From Actinomycetota bacterium (GTDB lineage Bacteria > Actinomycetota > UBA4738 > HRBIN12): a stretch of DNA of 64,000 nt. The notes beneath the pieces are model-generated. The model saw only the letters and a program-made list of their open reading frames with translations. It made no database searches and was not told where the DNA came from. The translations under genes were made by a program, and so were the position numbers. The stretch is taken from the NCBI GenBank assembly GCA_040881665.1, contig JBBECT010000002.1, positions 1 to 64,000 of the forward strand. The letters run 5' to 3'. Of the stretch, positions 1-6,732 are shown in pieces. Every line of letters begins with the position of its first letter. Positions within the stretch are counted from its first letter, which is position 1.

Positions 1-1
1 G

Positions 2-67
2 GAAAACGGGAGCATCATGTACGTCGTCCCGGACGAGATCGTGAAGCAGCTGCATCATCAGCTATAG
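2..67 (+). CDS. C-terminal end of a truncated unknown protein
   Basis: The second reading frame is open from the window edge and ends at a TAG, giving 21 residues that finish MYVVPDEIVKQLHHQL. The composition looks protein-like, with a charged amphipathic tail, but the piece is too short to assign a family. The rest of the gene lies outside the window. It may belong with the prepilin gene that follows on the same strand, but nothing proves this. Confidence 0.3.
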   Translation, partial: ENGSIMYVVPDEIVKQLHHQL

Positions 68-91
68 AGAAGCCTCATCGTGCTCGCCTCG

Positions 92-283
92 CTAGATCTC
101 TAGACCTTCGCGGGCAGCCAGGAACGCGATGCCGAGCGCAGCCGTGAGTCCGCCCACGATCGAGGTCGACGTGTCGGCTGTGGAAGAGGCAGGCCCGGCC
201 CTCTCGGGCGTGCTGGACGTACTGAGGAATCTAGCGCCAGCGTGGACGCCACGCTGACTTTGCGTGTTGGTCAAGAAGCTCAA
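92..283 (-). CDS. possible remnant of a surface-protein C-terminal anchor
   Basis: A 63-residue frame whose last third reads like a wall- or membrane-anchor tail: a Ser/Thr/Ala-rich linker, then a hydrophobic stretch (IVGGLTAALGIAFLAA) and a short charged end. There is no LPxTG motif and no convincing ribosome binding site. It could be the surviving end of a longer adhesin gene, or a chance frame. The opposite strand has no better frame here. Treat as doubtful. Confidence 0.22.
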   Translation of the reverse strand: MSFLTNTQSQRGVHAGARFLSTSSTPERAGPASSTADTSTSIVGGLTAALGIAFLAAREGLEI

Positions 284-367
284 CGCTGGCTTCGGAGTGC
301 GGGCAAAGACAGCGTGGGGTCGCTCTAGATCTTCCCGAGTCCCCGCTCAACCTGACCCACCACCCCG

Positions 368-637
368 ATGTCTCGCCTATTGACGTGCAGACCGATCGTC
401 AGCAACACTCCGAGACGGGCGGACGCCTTCTCGTAGCTTAGGTCCGACAACCAAAGCGAAGTTCGTCCACGGGGCGGCCTCTACCAGTTCGAATACGAGA
501 GCCTGTCCGTAGAGAGGTCTCTTGGGGGACTCGCCCCAGGGGTCCATAGGGTCAAGGTGCAAGCCTCCGTGTCCGGACCTGACACGCTCTTCACGCTCGA
601 TGACTGGCATCTCACCGTGGAGCGCCTGCGCATCTGA
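368..637 (+). pseudogene. decayed gene fragment with beta-sandwich-like end
   Basis: From 437 to the TGA at 635-637 one plus-strand frame reads like real protein: alternating hydrophobic residues, segments such as GGLYQFEYESLSVERSLGGL and a tail ending HLTVERLRI, as in a fibronectin-like or Ig-like domain. No start codon precedes it. The same frame is closed by TAG at 434-436, and an ATG at 368 only gives 22 residues before that stop. The simplest reading is a gene broken by frameshift or stop mutations. The minus-strand frame across the same bases (377-682) has no such character. Confidence 0.3.
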
Positions 638-874
638 CGCGGACCGAGGCAGGGCGCCGGGCGACCGTGGTCTGCATGTCACACGAATGGGGACTTTCGC
701 AGGGTGCTGGCGCTCGTCGGCGTCGCCGTTCGACTAGAGATCGACGGGTGAGATCCTCACACGCCCCGCCGGCACCGGCCCGAGAACTGGGACGCCTGCC
801 TAGATATCCATGGTCACGGCAAATCGGGTAGCTGTCTCGAGCAACGGCCTCTAACGCGGAGGGGGTACGTGCCG

Positions 875-892
875 ATACCTAAGATTAGGTAT
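875..892. promoter_or_regulatory. 18-bp inverted repeat at the prepilin start
   Basis: ATACCTAAGATTAGGTAT is a perfect 8-bp inverted repeat around a 2-bp centre, and its right arm overlaps the ATG of the prepilin gene. The position suits a repressor site or an mRNA hairpin controlling initiation. The half-site TACCTAA recurs inside the tandem repeats upstream of the integrase gene (7842-7865), so one protein might bind both places. That link is inference. Confidence 0.5.
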
Positions 893-1406
893 GGGAGATG
901 GACACACCGCCGTCGCCAGTCGGGAGGAGGGTTTCTCCCTCGTGGAACTTGGCGTGGTGCTCTTGGTGATCGGGATCCTGATTGGGATCGGTCTGAGCGC
1001 GTTCCGGGGTGCCGCTCGCGCCGCGGAGCTTGCTGCGGTCCGACAACGGGTGATGAGCGCCTATCGAGCCGAGCAAGCGCTGAAGATCTCCACCGGTGTC
1101 TATCTCGGCACGGCGACCGAACAGAGACGAGCTCTCCTGCGGAAGGAGGAACCCGGCCTGGACTGGGGATCGATGTCGGAGGCGAACGGAGAGGACGTGA
1201 TCGTCCGCGTGGGGCGATACACCGCGGCAGGAAAGCTCCACCGCCAGTCTTGGGTATGCGTGGAATCCGTGGCCTCATCAGGACAGCGGGTTGCCGTCGC
1301 GAATCTCTCGGTGGGTCCAGATGCAGGGACGTACTTCGCTGAAGGGAGCCAACGCCTGTGTCGCTCCCCTCGAACCTTCATTGGGTGGTCGACCCTCTCC
1401 TGGTAG
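891..1406 (+). CDS. type IV prepilin / pseudopilin
   Basis: The 171-residue product starts with a short charged leader followed by the class III prepilin signature EEGFSLVELGVVLLVIGILI. A prepilin peptidase would cut between Gly14 and Phe15 and methylate the Phe, and the glutamate five residues into the mature protein (Glu19) is present. The hydrophobic stretch forms the N-terminal assembly helix, and the remaining 130 residues are a small globular head with a Cys near residue 123 and another near 156 that could form the usual C-terminal disulfide. No peptidase, assembly ATPase or platform gene is in view, so this is an orphan or minor pilin. A GTG eight codons in would also keep the leader. 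Confidence 0.8.
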   Translation: MGDGHTAVASREEGFSLVELGVVLLVIGILIGIGLSAFRGAARAAELAAVRQRVMSAYRAEQALKISTGVYLGTATEQRRALLRKEEPGLDWGSMSEANGEDVIVRVGRYTAAGKLHRQSWVCVESVASSGQRVAVANLSVGPDAGTYFAEGSQRLCRSPRTFIGWSTLSW

Positions 1407-1530
1407 AGCGACGCTAAGGGTGGCCGTTCGTCCCCAATTCGGGCTAGGGCCAGAGACGTCCGGAACAGCGGGTGGCGAACTGGCCCTTCGGTACGTCTTG
1501 GGACGGGAGCCTCGGGGTAGGAAACGCATC

Positions 1531-1839
1531 ATGGCAACGACGGAGTTGGTGCGGGAGTCCGAGAGTCTGTGCATCGAGTTCGGATTGAAGGACTCCATCG
1601 ACATGATGGACCTGGCTCGGATCCGCCACTTCCTCCCCGAGCTCGTCATTCACGTGGAGGACGCCAGGGCCGTGCTGCACTTCCCCGTGCCAGGAGAGGG
1701 ACACCGCGATCGGGTCGAGCGGTTGGTCCAGGTGCATTCGGCGTTGGACATGATCGGGCTGCGCCCTGGTATCGACTACTGGATCGAGGGACTTGGCCTA
1801 ACCGATCAAGCAACGCCGACGGTCACCCTTACGAGCTGA
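1531..1839 (+). CDS. small protein of unknown function
   Basis: An ATG at 1531 gives 102 residues; the frame is open further upstream, but that part overlaps the prepilin gene and is Arg/Gly-rich in the manner of a shadow frame. GGTAGGAAAC lies just upstream as a weak ribosome binding site. The product is acidic, soluble and well composed (segments CIEFGLKDSIDMMDLARIRHF and later PVPGEGHRDRVERLVQVHS), with no signal peptide, TM segment or metal motif. I do not recognise the family. It sits 125 bp behind the prepilin gene on the same strand and may share its transcript. Confidence 0.55.
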   Translation: MATTELVRESESLCIEFGLKDSIDMMDLARIRHFLPELVIHVEDARAVLHFPVPGEGHRDRVERLVQVHSALDMIGLRPGIDYWIEGLGLTDQATPTVTLTS

Positions 1840-2055
1840 GTAGCACTCGGAGGGCCCTGTTCAGAGACACGCTGCTCAGGTTGGTCGGTCAGGGGCCTTT
1901 GGCGACAAGGATTTGATCAGCGACTCGGCGGGGGTTGCAGATCGGACTTTCTCCTGTAAAAATGGAGTCAACAAAGCGCACGGGTACCTGTCGGTGGGCG
2001 GATCAAAACGCTCACAGCCGCCTTGGCGGACTGGAGGCAGGCCCGGCGCTTTGTG

Positions 2056-2817
2056 CTATGTCGGAGCGAAGAACGGGGCGACCCAGGCGTGGCCCGAATC
2101 TTGACGGCAGGGAGGGTCTACGTTCACGGGTGGCTGCACCTTCAACCCATATGTCTTCAGCTTGCCGTACCTGCGCCACAGACACGGGTGAAGGATTTGC
2201 CAATACGTCTGATCGGTTGGACGTCCCTCGCCCGGACCTTCAAACGCCTGCCCTGTTGCTGAAGTGATGATGTCTGCGATCTGAAGGCGCTCATCTACGC
2301 CCGGGGTTGAGAAGCGGATTGGGAGATGTAGTGAATCCCACTTGATACTGGTGGTGCGCTCTTGGAGTAATCGCACATAGTCATGAGCTCGCTTGGGACG
2401 AGATCCCTTGAGGTGCGCGAACGTGATCGACCCGTGCAGTCCTGCACCTTGGAAGTACCAAGACGCTCGTTCGAGTACCAGCTTGATCATCCAGTTGTAT
2501 AGGTGCTCAGAACGCCATGGTCGCTTCTCGGGACCTGCTCGCTTGCAAAGGACAGCGGAGAACGCCTGGATTGGAGCACTTGCCACAGCCGTTGCGAGCG
2601 TCGTTCTGTGCTTCGACACGTAGTTGGAGAAGTGCAGTTCCTGCTTCGACCCAAAGCCACAATCTAGGCGCATCTGGGCCAGGCAATCCGCAAGCGCATG
2701 ATCGTCGCTGGGGAGACTGAAGAACCCGCCTAGGGAGAAATGGTTCTGCTTGGACGAGCTGCGTGTGCCAATGTCTCCTGAGTCATCCACGAACGCAAAC
2801 GCGGTAATGGGTGGCAT
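2056..2817 (-). CDS. DUF3800 domain protein
   Basis: The 253-residue product opens with AFAFVDDSGDIG, the acidic N-terminal motif of DUF3800 proteins, whose fold is thought to be related to RNase H, and contains the late family motif LQIADIITSATGQAF around residues 180-195, where an Asp follows the first Ile-Ala. The Asp pair at residues 10-11, the HFS segment and this second Asp would form a metal site if the RNase H analogy holds. The family is common on plasmids, prophages and islands and its role is not settled. The gene lies 33 bp behind a membrane-protein gene on the same strand, suggesting one operon. A host-defence or maintenance function is inference. Confidence 0.75.
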   Translation of the reverse strand: MPPITAFAFVDDSGDIGTRSSSKQNHFSLGGFFSLPSDDHALADCLAQMRLDCGFGSKQELHFSNYVSKHRTTLATAVASAPIQAFSAVLCKRAGPEKRPWRSEHLYNWMIKLVLERASWYFQGAGLHGSITFAHLKGSRPKRAHDYVRLLQERTTSIKWDSLHLPIRFSTPGVDERLQIADIITSATGQAFEGPGEGRPTDQTYWQILHPCLWRRYGKLKTYGLKVQPPVNVDPPCRQDSGHAWVAPFFAPT

Positions 2818-2850
2818 GCGGCCAAGCCTAGGGTCGGACTGACTAGAAGT

Positions 2851-3654
2851 TCAAGGAAGATGGCGCAGCATCCCTGTGCTGTCCCTGAAACGCTCCATCT
2901 CTGGCCTCCCGCCCAACCTCCGTGCTTCCCGGTCGAGGTCATCATGAAGCCGCTTTAGCTGACCGTAGTCAGGGACCTGTTGAATGTCCTCTCCGAGGAC
3001 TGCTACTCCGTGCTCGATCCACGCCACTAGCGCCCAGTACTGAAAGAAGAAGTCCCAGAACGGCTCCTGCGGTTCAGTCGGCGCTTTCCTTCCAAAGAGC
3101 AGTCGGCGGAGCCGTTCGCGATCTGCTGCGGAAGGAGAATCCCCTAAAAACTCCTCCCAGCCCAAAAGGGCTTGTTCCACATGTGTTTGAGCCATCTCGA
3201 CCTCACGCAAGAGCCACGCGTCGGCCTGCCAGGCAACCACCCGACCAAGGGGCTTGTCGCTATCCCTGAAGCGTTCGTTCACCTTCTCGGCAATCTGCGT
3301 CGCCAGTGAGTAGGGGGGCTCTGCAAATCCTCGGTAGAAGGCACTCAGATCGGCGTGAACAGCAAGGGTTGTCTCGTCAGCTGGCTCCGCTTGCGCGGTC
3401 CGCTTGGTGTAGACGGGGGGCCGCACCCGAAGCCGCTTCGCCCAGGACCAAAGAAGCACGACCAGGGACACAAGAACCAGGACTCCGGACACTGCATAGA
3501 GCCATGCGGCGAGTCGGGGGTTCCGTCCACTGTCAGCCGCCGTGTATGCCCAAGTTGCTGCAGCAACGGTGAATCCCATCAGAACCCCAAACGCTGCCCA
3601 GCGCCGCGCCTCGATCCCCAGGAACCCCGCTCTGCCGTCTGTCTCCTGCGCCAA
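2851..3654 (-). CDS. two-TM membrane protein with cytoplasmic domain
   Basis: 267 residues. Two hydrophobic segments near residues 18-37 (AAFGVLMGFTVAAATWAY) and 47-70 form a hairpin, followed by about 190 soluble residues rich in Glu, Arg, Trp and Leu, predicted helical (for example EKVNERFRDSDKPLG and REVEMAQTHVEQALLGWEEF). I do not recognise the soluble domain. The gene is immediately upstream of the DUF3800 gene and probably co-transcribed. Paired membrane effector and enzymatic partner is a layout common in abortive-infection systems, which is the only hint to function. The N-terminal hairpin could equally be a simple anchor. Confidence 0.65.
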   Translation of the reverse strand: MAQETDGRAGFLGIEARRWAAFGVLMGFTVAAATWAYTAADSGRNPRLAAWLYAVSGVLVLVSLVVLLWSWAKRLRVRPPVYTKRTAQAEPADETTLAVHADLSAFYRGFAEPPYSLATQIAEKVNERFRDSDKPLGRVVAWQADAWLLREVEMAQTHVEQALLGWEEFLGDSPSAADRERLRRLLFGRKAPTEPQEPFWDFFFQYWALVAWIEHGVAVLGEDIQQVPDYGQLKRLHDDLDREARRLGGRPEMERFRDSTGMLRHLP

Positions 3655-3767
3655 GTTGATACTCCCCCCGATCGAGGAAGCCTATTCGCTACTCCGTCTG
3701 GAGGGAGGAAATCAGCACTGCGCATGGGGCAAGTAGTGTCTTTCTGCACGGTGTCCTCCGCTGCTCG

Positions 3768-4139
3768 TCAGTCTCCGCGTGGTGTCGACTCGGTGTCGGG
3801 CGCCCGATCAGGGAGCTCCAGCAGCGTGCCCGCCCGCTCCTGAGCCTTTGTGTGCATCGCCCACTGCTCGGGGAGGTGTTCGAGGATCTCAGCGAGCGCG
3901 TGTTGTACGAGCGTGAGGTCGGCGCCTTCGCTGATATGGACATGGCACAGCGCGTCGGGATCGAGGAACGTGGCGACGGCCTGGACCGCGCAGACGCCGA
4001 GCCATCGGTTGGCGGGTGTCGGGGTCGAGAAGTATCGGATGTTCAAAGCCAGAGTGGGGTCGCCCTGATAGCTCTCGACGAGTTCGTCTCGAGTCGGCAT
4101 TTTGTCGGCCGGCACGTTGAAGGTGAGTTCACTGGTCAT
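3768..4139 (-). CDS. small unknown protein coupled to SWIM protein
   Basis: The frame is open to 4253, but the ATG at 4139 (MTSELTFNVPADKMPTRDEL) is preferred: upstream residues are shadow-like because they run inside the preceding gene, and starting here makes an 11-base overlap with its stop, typical of translational coupling. The 123-residue product is soluble and acidic, with a helical middle part (ADLTLVQHALAEILEHL) and a disordered Pro/Asp-rich end. No family recognised. It lies in the replication end of the integrated element. Confidence 0.55.
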   Translation of the reverse strand: MTSELTFNVPADKMPTRDELVESYQGDPTLALNIRYFSTPTPANRWLGVCAVQAVATFLDPDALCHVHISEGADLTLVQHALAEILEHLPEQWAMHTKAQERAGTLLELPDRAPDTESTPRGD

Positions 4140-4380
4140 CGTTGAGCGCCTCTCTCTCGGTCGGTCTGACGACAACGCGTTGTACCGCGGCCAGGTGACA
4201 GCACCGTCCTCGAGCGGGACAGGCGCACCACCAGTTGCCTTCGGCCCATGCACAGCGCCAAATCACACCTTGATCGGAGCGGACGTCGGCGATGATCTCG
4301 CGCTCGTCGGCGTAGAGGATGTTGACGCGGCCGCCGAGCAGATAGCGATCGGCTTTCTGCGGTACACCCTCACGCGGCAT
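4129..4380 (-). CDS. SWIM-type zinc-finger mini-protein
   Basis: 83 residues. The C-terminal half has WWCACPARGRCCHLAAV, matching the SWIM zinc-finger pattern CxC...CxH, a DNA- or protein-binding fold. The N-terminal half (NILYADEREIIADVRSDQG) looks like the small beta structure that usually precedes a SWIM finger. A GGGGAG ribosome binding site stands eight bases before the ATG. The gene begins inside the iteron array, its first codons containing one GGTACACCCT copy, so it or RepA may regulate this promoter. In mobile elements such mini-proteins are usually unannotated; binding of the nearby origin is speculation. Confidence 0.6.
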   Translation of the reverse strand: MPREGVPQKADRYLLGGRVNILYADEREIIADVRSDQGVIWRCAWAEGNWWCACPARGRCCHLAAVQRVVVRPTEREALNDDQ

Positions 4381-4516
4381 CGAGGTGCTCCCCGCGCCGA
4401 GGGGTGTACGGGTGTACCGGGGTGTCTATAGACACCCACCCCCAGTACACCCTCCCCACATCCTCAGGGGTGTCCCGTATGCCCCAGGTACACCCCAAGT
4501 ACACCCGGTACACCCT
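4361..4516. repeat. iteron array, probable replication origin or RepA operator
   Basis: Five direct copies of GTACACCC occur at 4362, 4445, 4488, 4499 and 4508, four of them as GGTACACCC or AGTACACCC. Two inverted copies GGGTGTAC lie back to back at 4402-4409 and 4410-4417, and partial copies GGGTGTC at 4420 and 4468. An 18-bp palindrome is in the middle. The array occupies the gap between repA and the SWIM gene. Closely spaced repeats beside a replication-initiator gene are the hallmark of iteron origins; the same sites may autoregulate repA. Repeats are seen directly, the origin role is inferred. Confidence 0.65.
4420..4437. repeat. 18-bp perfect palindrome within the iteron array
   Basis: GGGTGTCTATAGACACCC reads identically on both strands. 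Its arms are one-base variants of the neighbouring GGGTGTAC iterons (GGGTGTCT), so it looks like two iterons fused head to head around an AT-rich centre. Such a site suits binding of an initiator dimer or strand opening. Confidence 0.6.
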
Positions 4517-5631
4517 CATGCCCCCCTCCACATGGTCGCGGGCCCTTCCCTGTGGGTCGCCACCCGCTCGTCATCGCGGAGGATGTCCACCGCCTGCGAG
4601 GCGGTGTTCGTCCCGACCTTGAGCTCGGTGCGGATCCGCTCCCTCAATCGCTTCGTCGAGATGCCATCCGCATCGAGGAGGCCCAGCGCCTTCTCTGCCA
4701 CGCTGGATGCCTGCTCAGCTCGCGAGGCCACCTCGGTGACGATCGTCATGGACCCGTCGTCCTGGTCGATGACCGAGCACGAGAGGGGACGTTGCTTCCT
4801 ACCGCCGACGCGGGCCTTCCCGTGCGTGATGGTGAAGGAGCCATCACCTGTCGCTTGGAACTCGAGCAGCGAGTCGAACTTCTGCCCCTTTGCGCTCGCG
4901 CCACGGGGAGCACTCACGCCCCGCCGCCTCACGTTCGGCTGTGGATTGCCGGTGTGATCCAGTACCAGAACCGTGGCTCCAGTTGCCTCGATCAGCGGGA
5001 CTAGGACCTCCCGGTCGAGCGCGGTGATCTGAGCGTTGTCGTTCTCGTCCCCTGACCAGCACGCCGATAGCGTGTCGAAGACCACGAGTGCGCACCCCTC
5101 CACCTGATCAGCGATAGGGCGCACCATGTCCGGGACGAGTGCGACGCCGCCGTTCCCGAACCTCAGATGCTCGAGGTCCGGGCCGAGGCGGCCCAGCCGC
5201 CGTAGGTCCTCGGTTAGCGGGTTCTCCTCACTGAAGTAGGCGACGTCGATCCCCGCTTTTGACAACTCACTCGCCGTCCACAGTGCCCACAGAGATTTGC
5301 CACTCTCGGCCGGGCCAACTCCGATCACCCGCGCTCGCTCGGGAAGGAGCTTGTCCTCGTCGAGGAATTTCGGCTCCGGCACCCCGTTTGCGAGCAGAGC
5401 GCGAACGTCGAGCCACGGATCCCAGGGTGAGAGATCCTTTCCGGCACCGTCGAGGGAGGGAAAGGTCCAGCTCCCGTCCGGCTGCCGCATTCCACCCAGG
5501 ACCTGCTGCATCTCCTTGTCCGTGAGCGGTCTACGTCCTTGCTGTCCGTTAGACTGTGGGGACTGGTGAGGCTCCCTAGTACGCAGGCCCTCGGCGCTCC
5601 CCGCGCCGGGGGCTTCATTCTGGGGAGACAT
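4516..5631 (-). CDS. RepA-like RecA-fold ATPase / helicase
   Basis: Using the ATG at 5631 the product has 371 residues; an ATG at 5670 would add 13 poorly composed residues and overlap the previous gene more. Walker A GPAESGKS lies at 106-113, Walker B ALVVFDTLSA at 181-190, and VLVLDHTG at 222-228 resembles the sensor motif of the AAA_25 / RepA hexameric helicase group. The last 60 residues look like a winged helix for DNA binding. Such proteins load or drive replication of plasmids and integrative elements. The gene overlaps its upstream neighbour by 17 bases and ends within the iteron array. Role as the element's replication protein is well supported by context. Confidence 0.75.
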   Translation of the reverse strand: MSPQNEAPGAGSAEGLRTREPHQSPQSNGQQGRRPLTDKEMQQVLGGMRQPDGSWTFPSLDGAGKDLSPWDPWLDVRALLANGVPEPKFLDEDKLLPERARVIGVGPAESGKSLWALWTASELSKAGIDVAYFSEENPLTEDLRRLGRLGPDLEHLRFGNGGVALVPDMVRPIADQVEGCALVVFDTLSACWSGDENDNAQITALDREVLVPLIEATGATVLVLDHTGNPQPNVRRRGVSAPRGASAKGQKFDSLLEFQATGDGSFTITHGKARVGGRKQRPLSCSVIDQDDGSMTIVTEVASRAEQASSVAEKALGLLDADGISTKRLRERIRTELKVGTNTASQAVDILRDDERVATHREGPATMWRGA

Positions 5632-5950
5632 ACGGCACCGCCGTCCTGCGCCATGTGCTCTGCAATCCACCGTGACGGCGGATCCGACGCGACCTCATGA
5701 AGCCATCGTGCTCAATCAGTCCGAGCGCGTTGAGGCGAGTGAACAGTGCGCCGACGCTACCCGGCGAGCTTGGCTCGTTGTAGGTGCTGTCGTGCACCCC
5801 ATCGGCGTTCACGGCTTCGCCCTCGGGAAGCGAGGCGACCCACCGCACCCGCCCTTCGATCCACTCGCCGTCCGTACGCTCGGCACCCGCGATGCCCTGC
5901 GCTCGAGCGTTGGCCGTCCAGAGTGTGAGCTCCTCGGCGGCACCGTTCAC
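5615..5950 (-). CDS. small winged-helix-like element protein
   Basis: A GTG at 5950 overlaps the stop of the HTH gene by four bases (GTGA), a classic coupling junction, giving 111 residues. A longer frame exists upstream but is only the shadow of the HTH gene. The C-terminal half (VGALFTRLNALGLIEHDGF followed by SRRIRRHGGLQSTWR) resembles the short winged-helix proteins found next to primases and RepA proteins in phages and integrative elements of Gram-positive bacteria. It lies between the excisionase-like and repA genes in a tight operon, so a replication-accessory or regulatory role is likely. No catalytic motif is seen. Confidence 0.65.
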   Translation of the reverse strand: MNGAAEELTLWTANARAQGIAGAERTDGEWIEGRVRWVASLPEGEAVNADGVHDSTYNEPSSPGSVGALFTRLNALGLIEHDGFMRSRRIRRHGGLQSTWRRTAVPYVSPE

Positions 5951-6147
5951 GACGCCACCCCGCGCCGGTTCTCGTCCACCCACGCTCGCAGTTCCACGGG
6001 ATCGAACCGGATCGCGCGACCGAGTCGAACGTGAGGAATTCTGGGCGGAACGGCCTCGACCCAGGCATACAAGGTCGCGGACGAAAGCCCGGTGATCTGA
6101 GCGGCACCCTCGATGGTGAGGAGCGGCTCGAAAGTGGATGCCTCCAC
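5947..6147 (-). CDS. xis: excisionase-like helix-turn-helix protein
   Basis: 66 residues with a single MerR/AlpA-type HTH (HTH_17): LLTIEGAAQITGLSSATLYAW followed by the wing-like segment RLGRAIRFDPVELRAWV. This short protein family acts as recombination directionality factor or as activator of the integrase. It is the first gene of a tightly coupled operon (xis, orf, repA) reading away from the integrase gene, with a divergent 154-residue gene on the other strand. The region between (6148-6267) should hold both promoters; an inverted repeat CGGTG-T-CACCG at 6203-6213 may be an operator. Confidence 0.75.
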   Translation of the reverse strand: MEASTFEPLLTIEGAAQITGLSSATLYAWVEAVPPRIPHVRLGRAIRFDPVELRAWVDENRRGVAS

Positions 6148-6267
6148 GGCAGCCTCCCAGAGCCAACCCGTCCCTGGGTCGACATCAGCTGCCGGGAGTT
6201 CGCGGTGTCACCGGCCACCGATTATTCGGGGTTGCCGTAGAATCTGAACGGTGTAATTCTAGGGGCA

Positions 6268-6732
6268 ATGAGCGGAACAGACAAGACTCTGGCCGAGTGG
6301 GTCGGAGGAGATGAGCAAAGGGTCTTTCAGGCGATCTGCCAGGATTGTGGGCGGAACCTCGGGCGTCACGTTGCTTGGCGCGGAGACGACGGGATCTTGG
6401 GCGTGGACGACTACCTTTCCGCGACCGGCGGCTTCCGCTCCCCCGCCGACTTCCACTTCCCTGGGAGCAGGACACCACGCTCGAATCGAGGCACTCGGCC
6501 CGGAACAAAATCGAGGAACGGACAACTCAAAGGCGGCCAGCGAACCAAAGGCCTTGTCTGGGGGGCACCTTCGTACGTCCTCGACGCACGACTTGAGGGC
6601 TACCTCTATCGGTACTGCCCTTGCAACCTACGGGTCAACCGTGACGTGAAGCGGCGCGGTGACAAGCTGGGTCTCCTCACTGTCGATATCCCAGAAGCCG
6701 AGGACGAACGTCTACCCCGAGTGCTCTTCTAG
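6268..6732 (+). CDS. unknown protein with cysteine pairs
   Basis: 154 residues, divergent from the xis-repA operon. Two cysteine motifs, CQDC at about residue 24 and YCPC at about 118, could bind one zinc ion. The product is soluble and basic in its second half. AGGGG stands just before the ATG and TAGAAT at 6238-6243 is a plausible -10 box. The 3' end overlaps the convergent integrase gene by 21 bases. No family recognised. The position suggests an element regulator or accessory protein, for instance a control protein for int. Confidence 0.5.
   Translation: MSGTDKTLAEWVGGDEQRVFQAICQDCGRNLGRHVAWRGDDGILGVDDYLSATGGFRSPADFHFPGSRTPRSNRGTRPGTKSRNGQLKGGQRTKGLVWGAPSYVLDARLEGYLYRYCPCNLRVNRDVKRRGDKLGLLTVDIPEAEDERLPRVLF

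Noticed and set aside
377-682. 101-codon minus-strand frame
   Set aside because: No ribosome binding site or recognisable segment; the plus strand in the same place gives a much more protein-like sequence.
5998-6008. 11-bp match to the tRNA-Val 3' region (GGGATCGAACC) as a possible attachment site
   Set aside because: It lies inside the coding sequence of the HTH gene, encoding part of its conserved RAIRFDP segment, and the match does not extend. Chance similarity is more likely.
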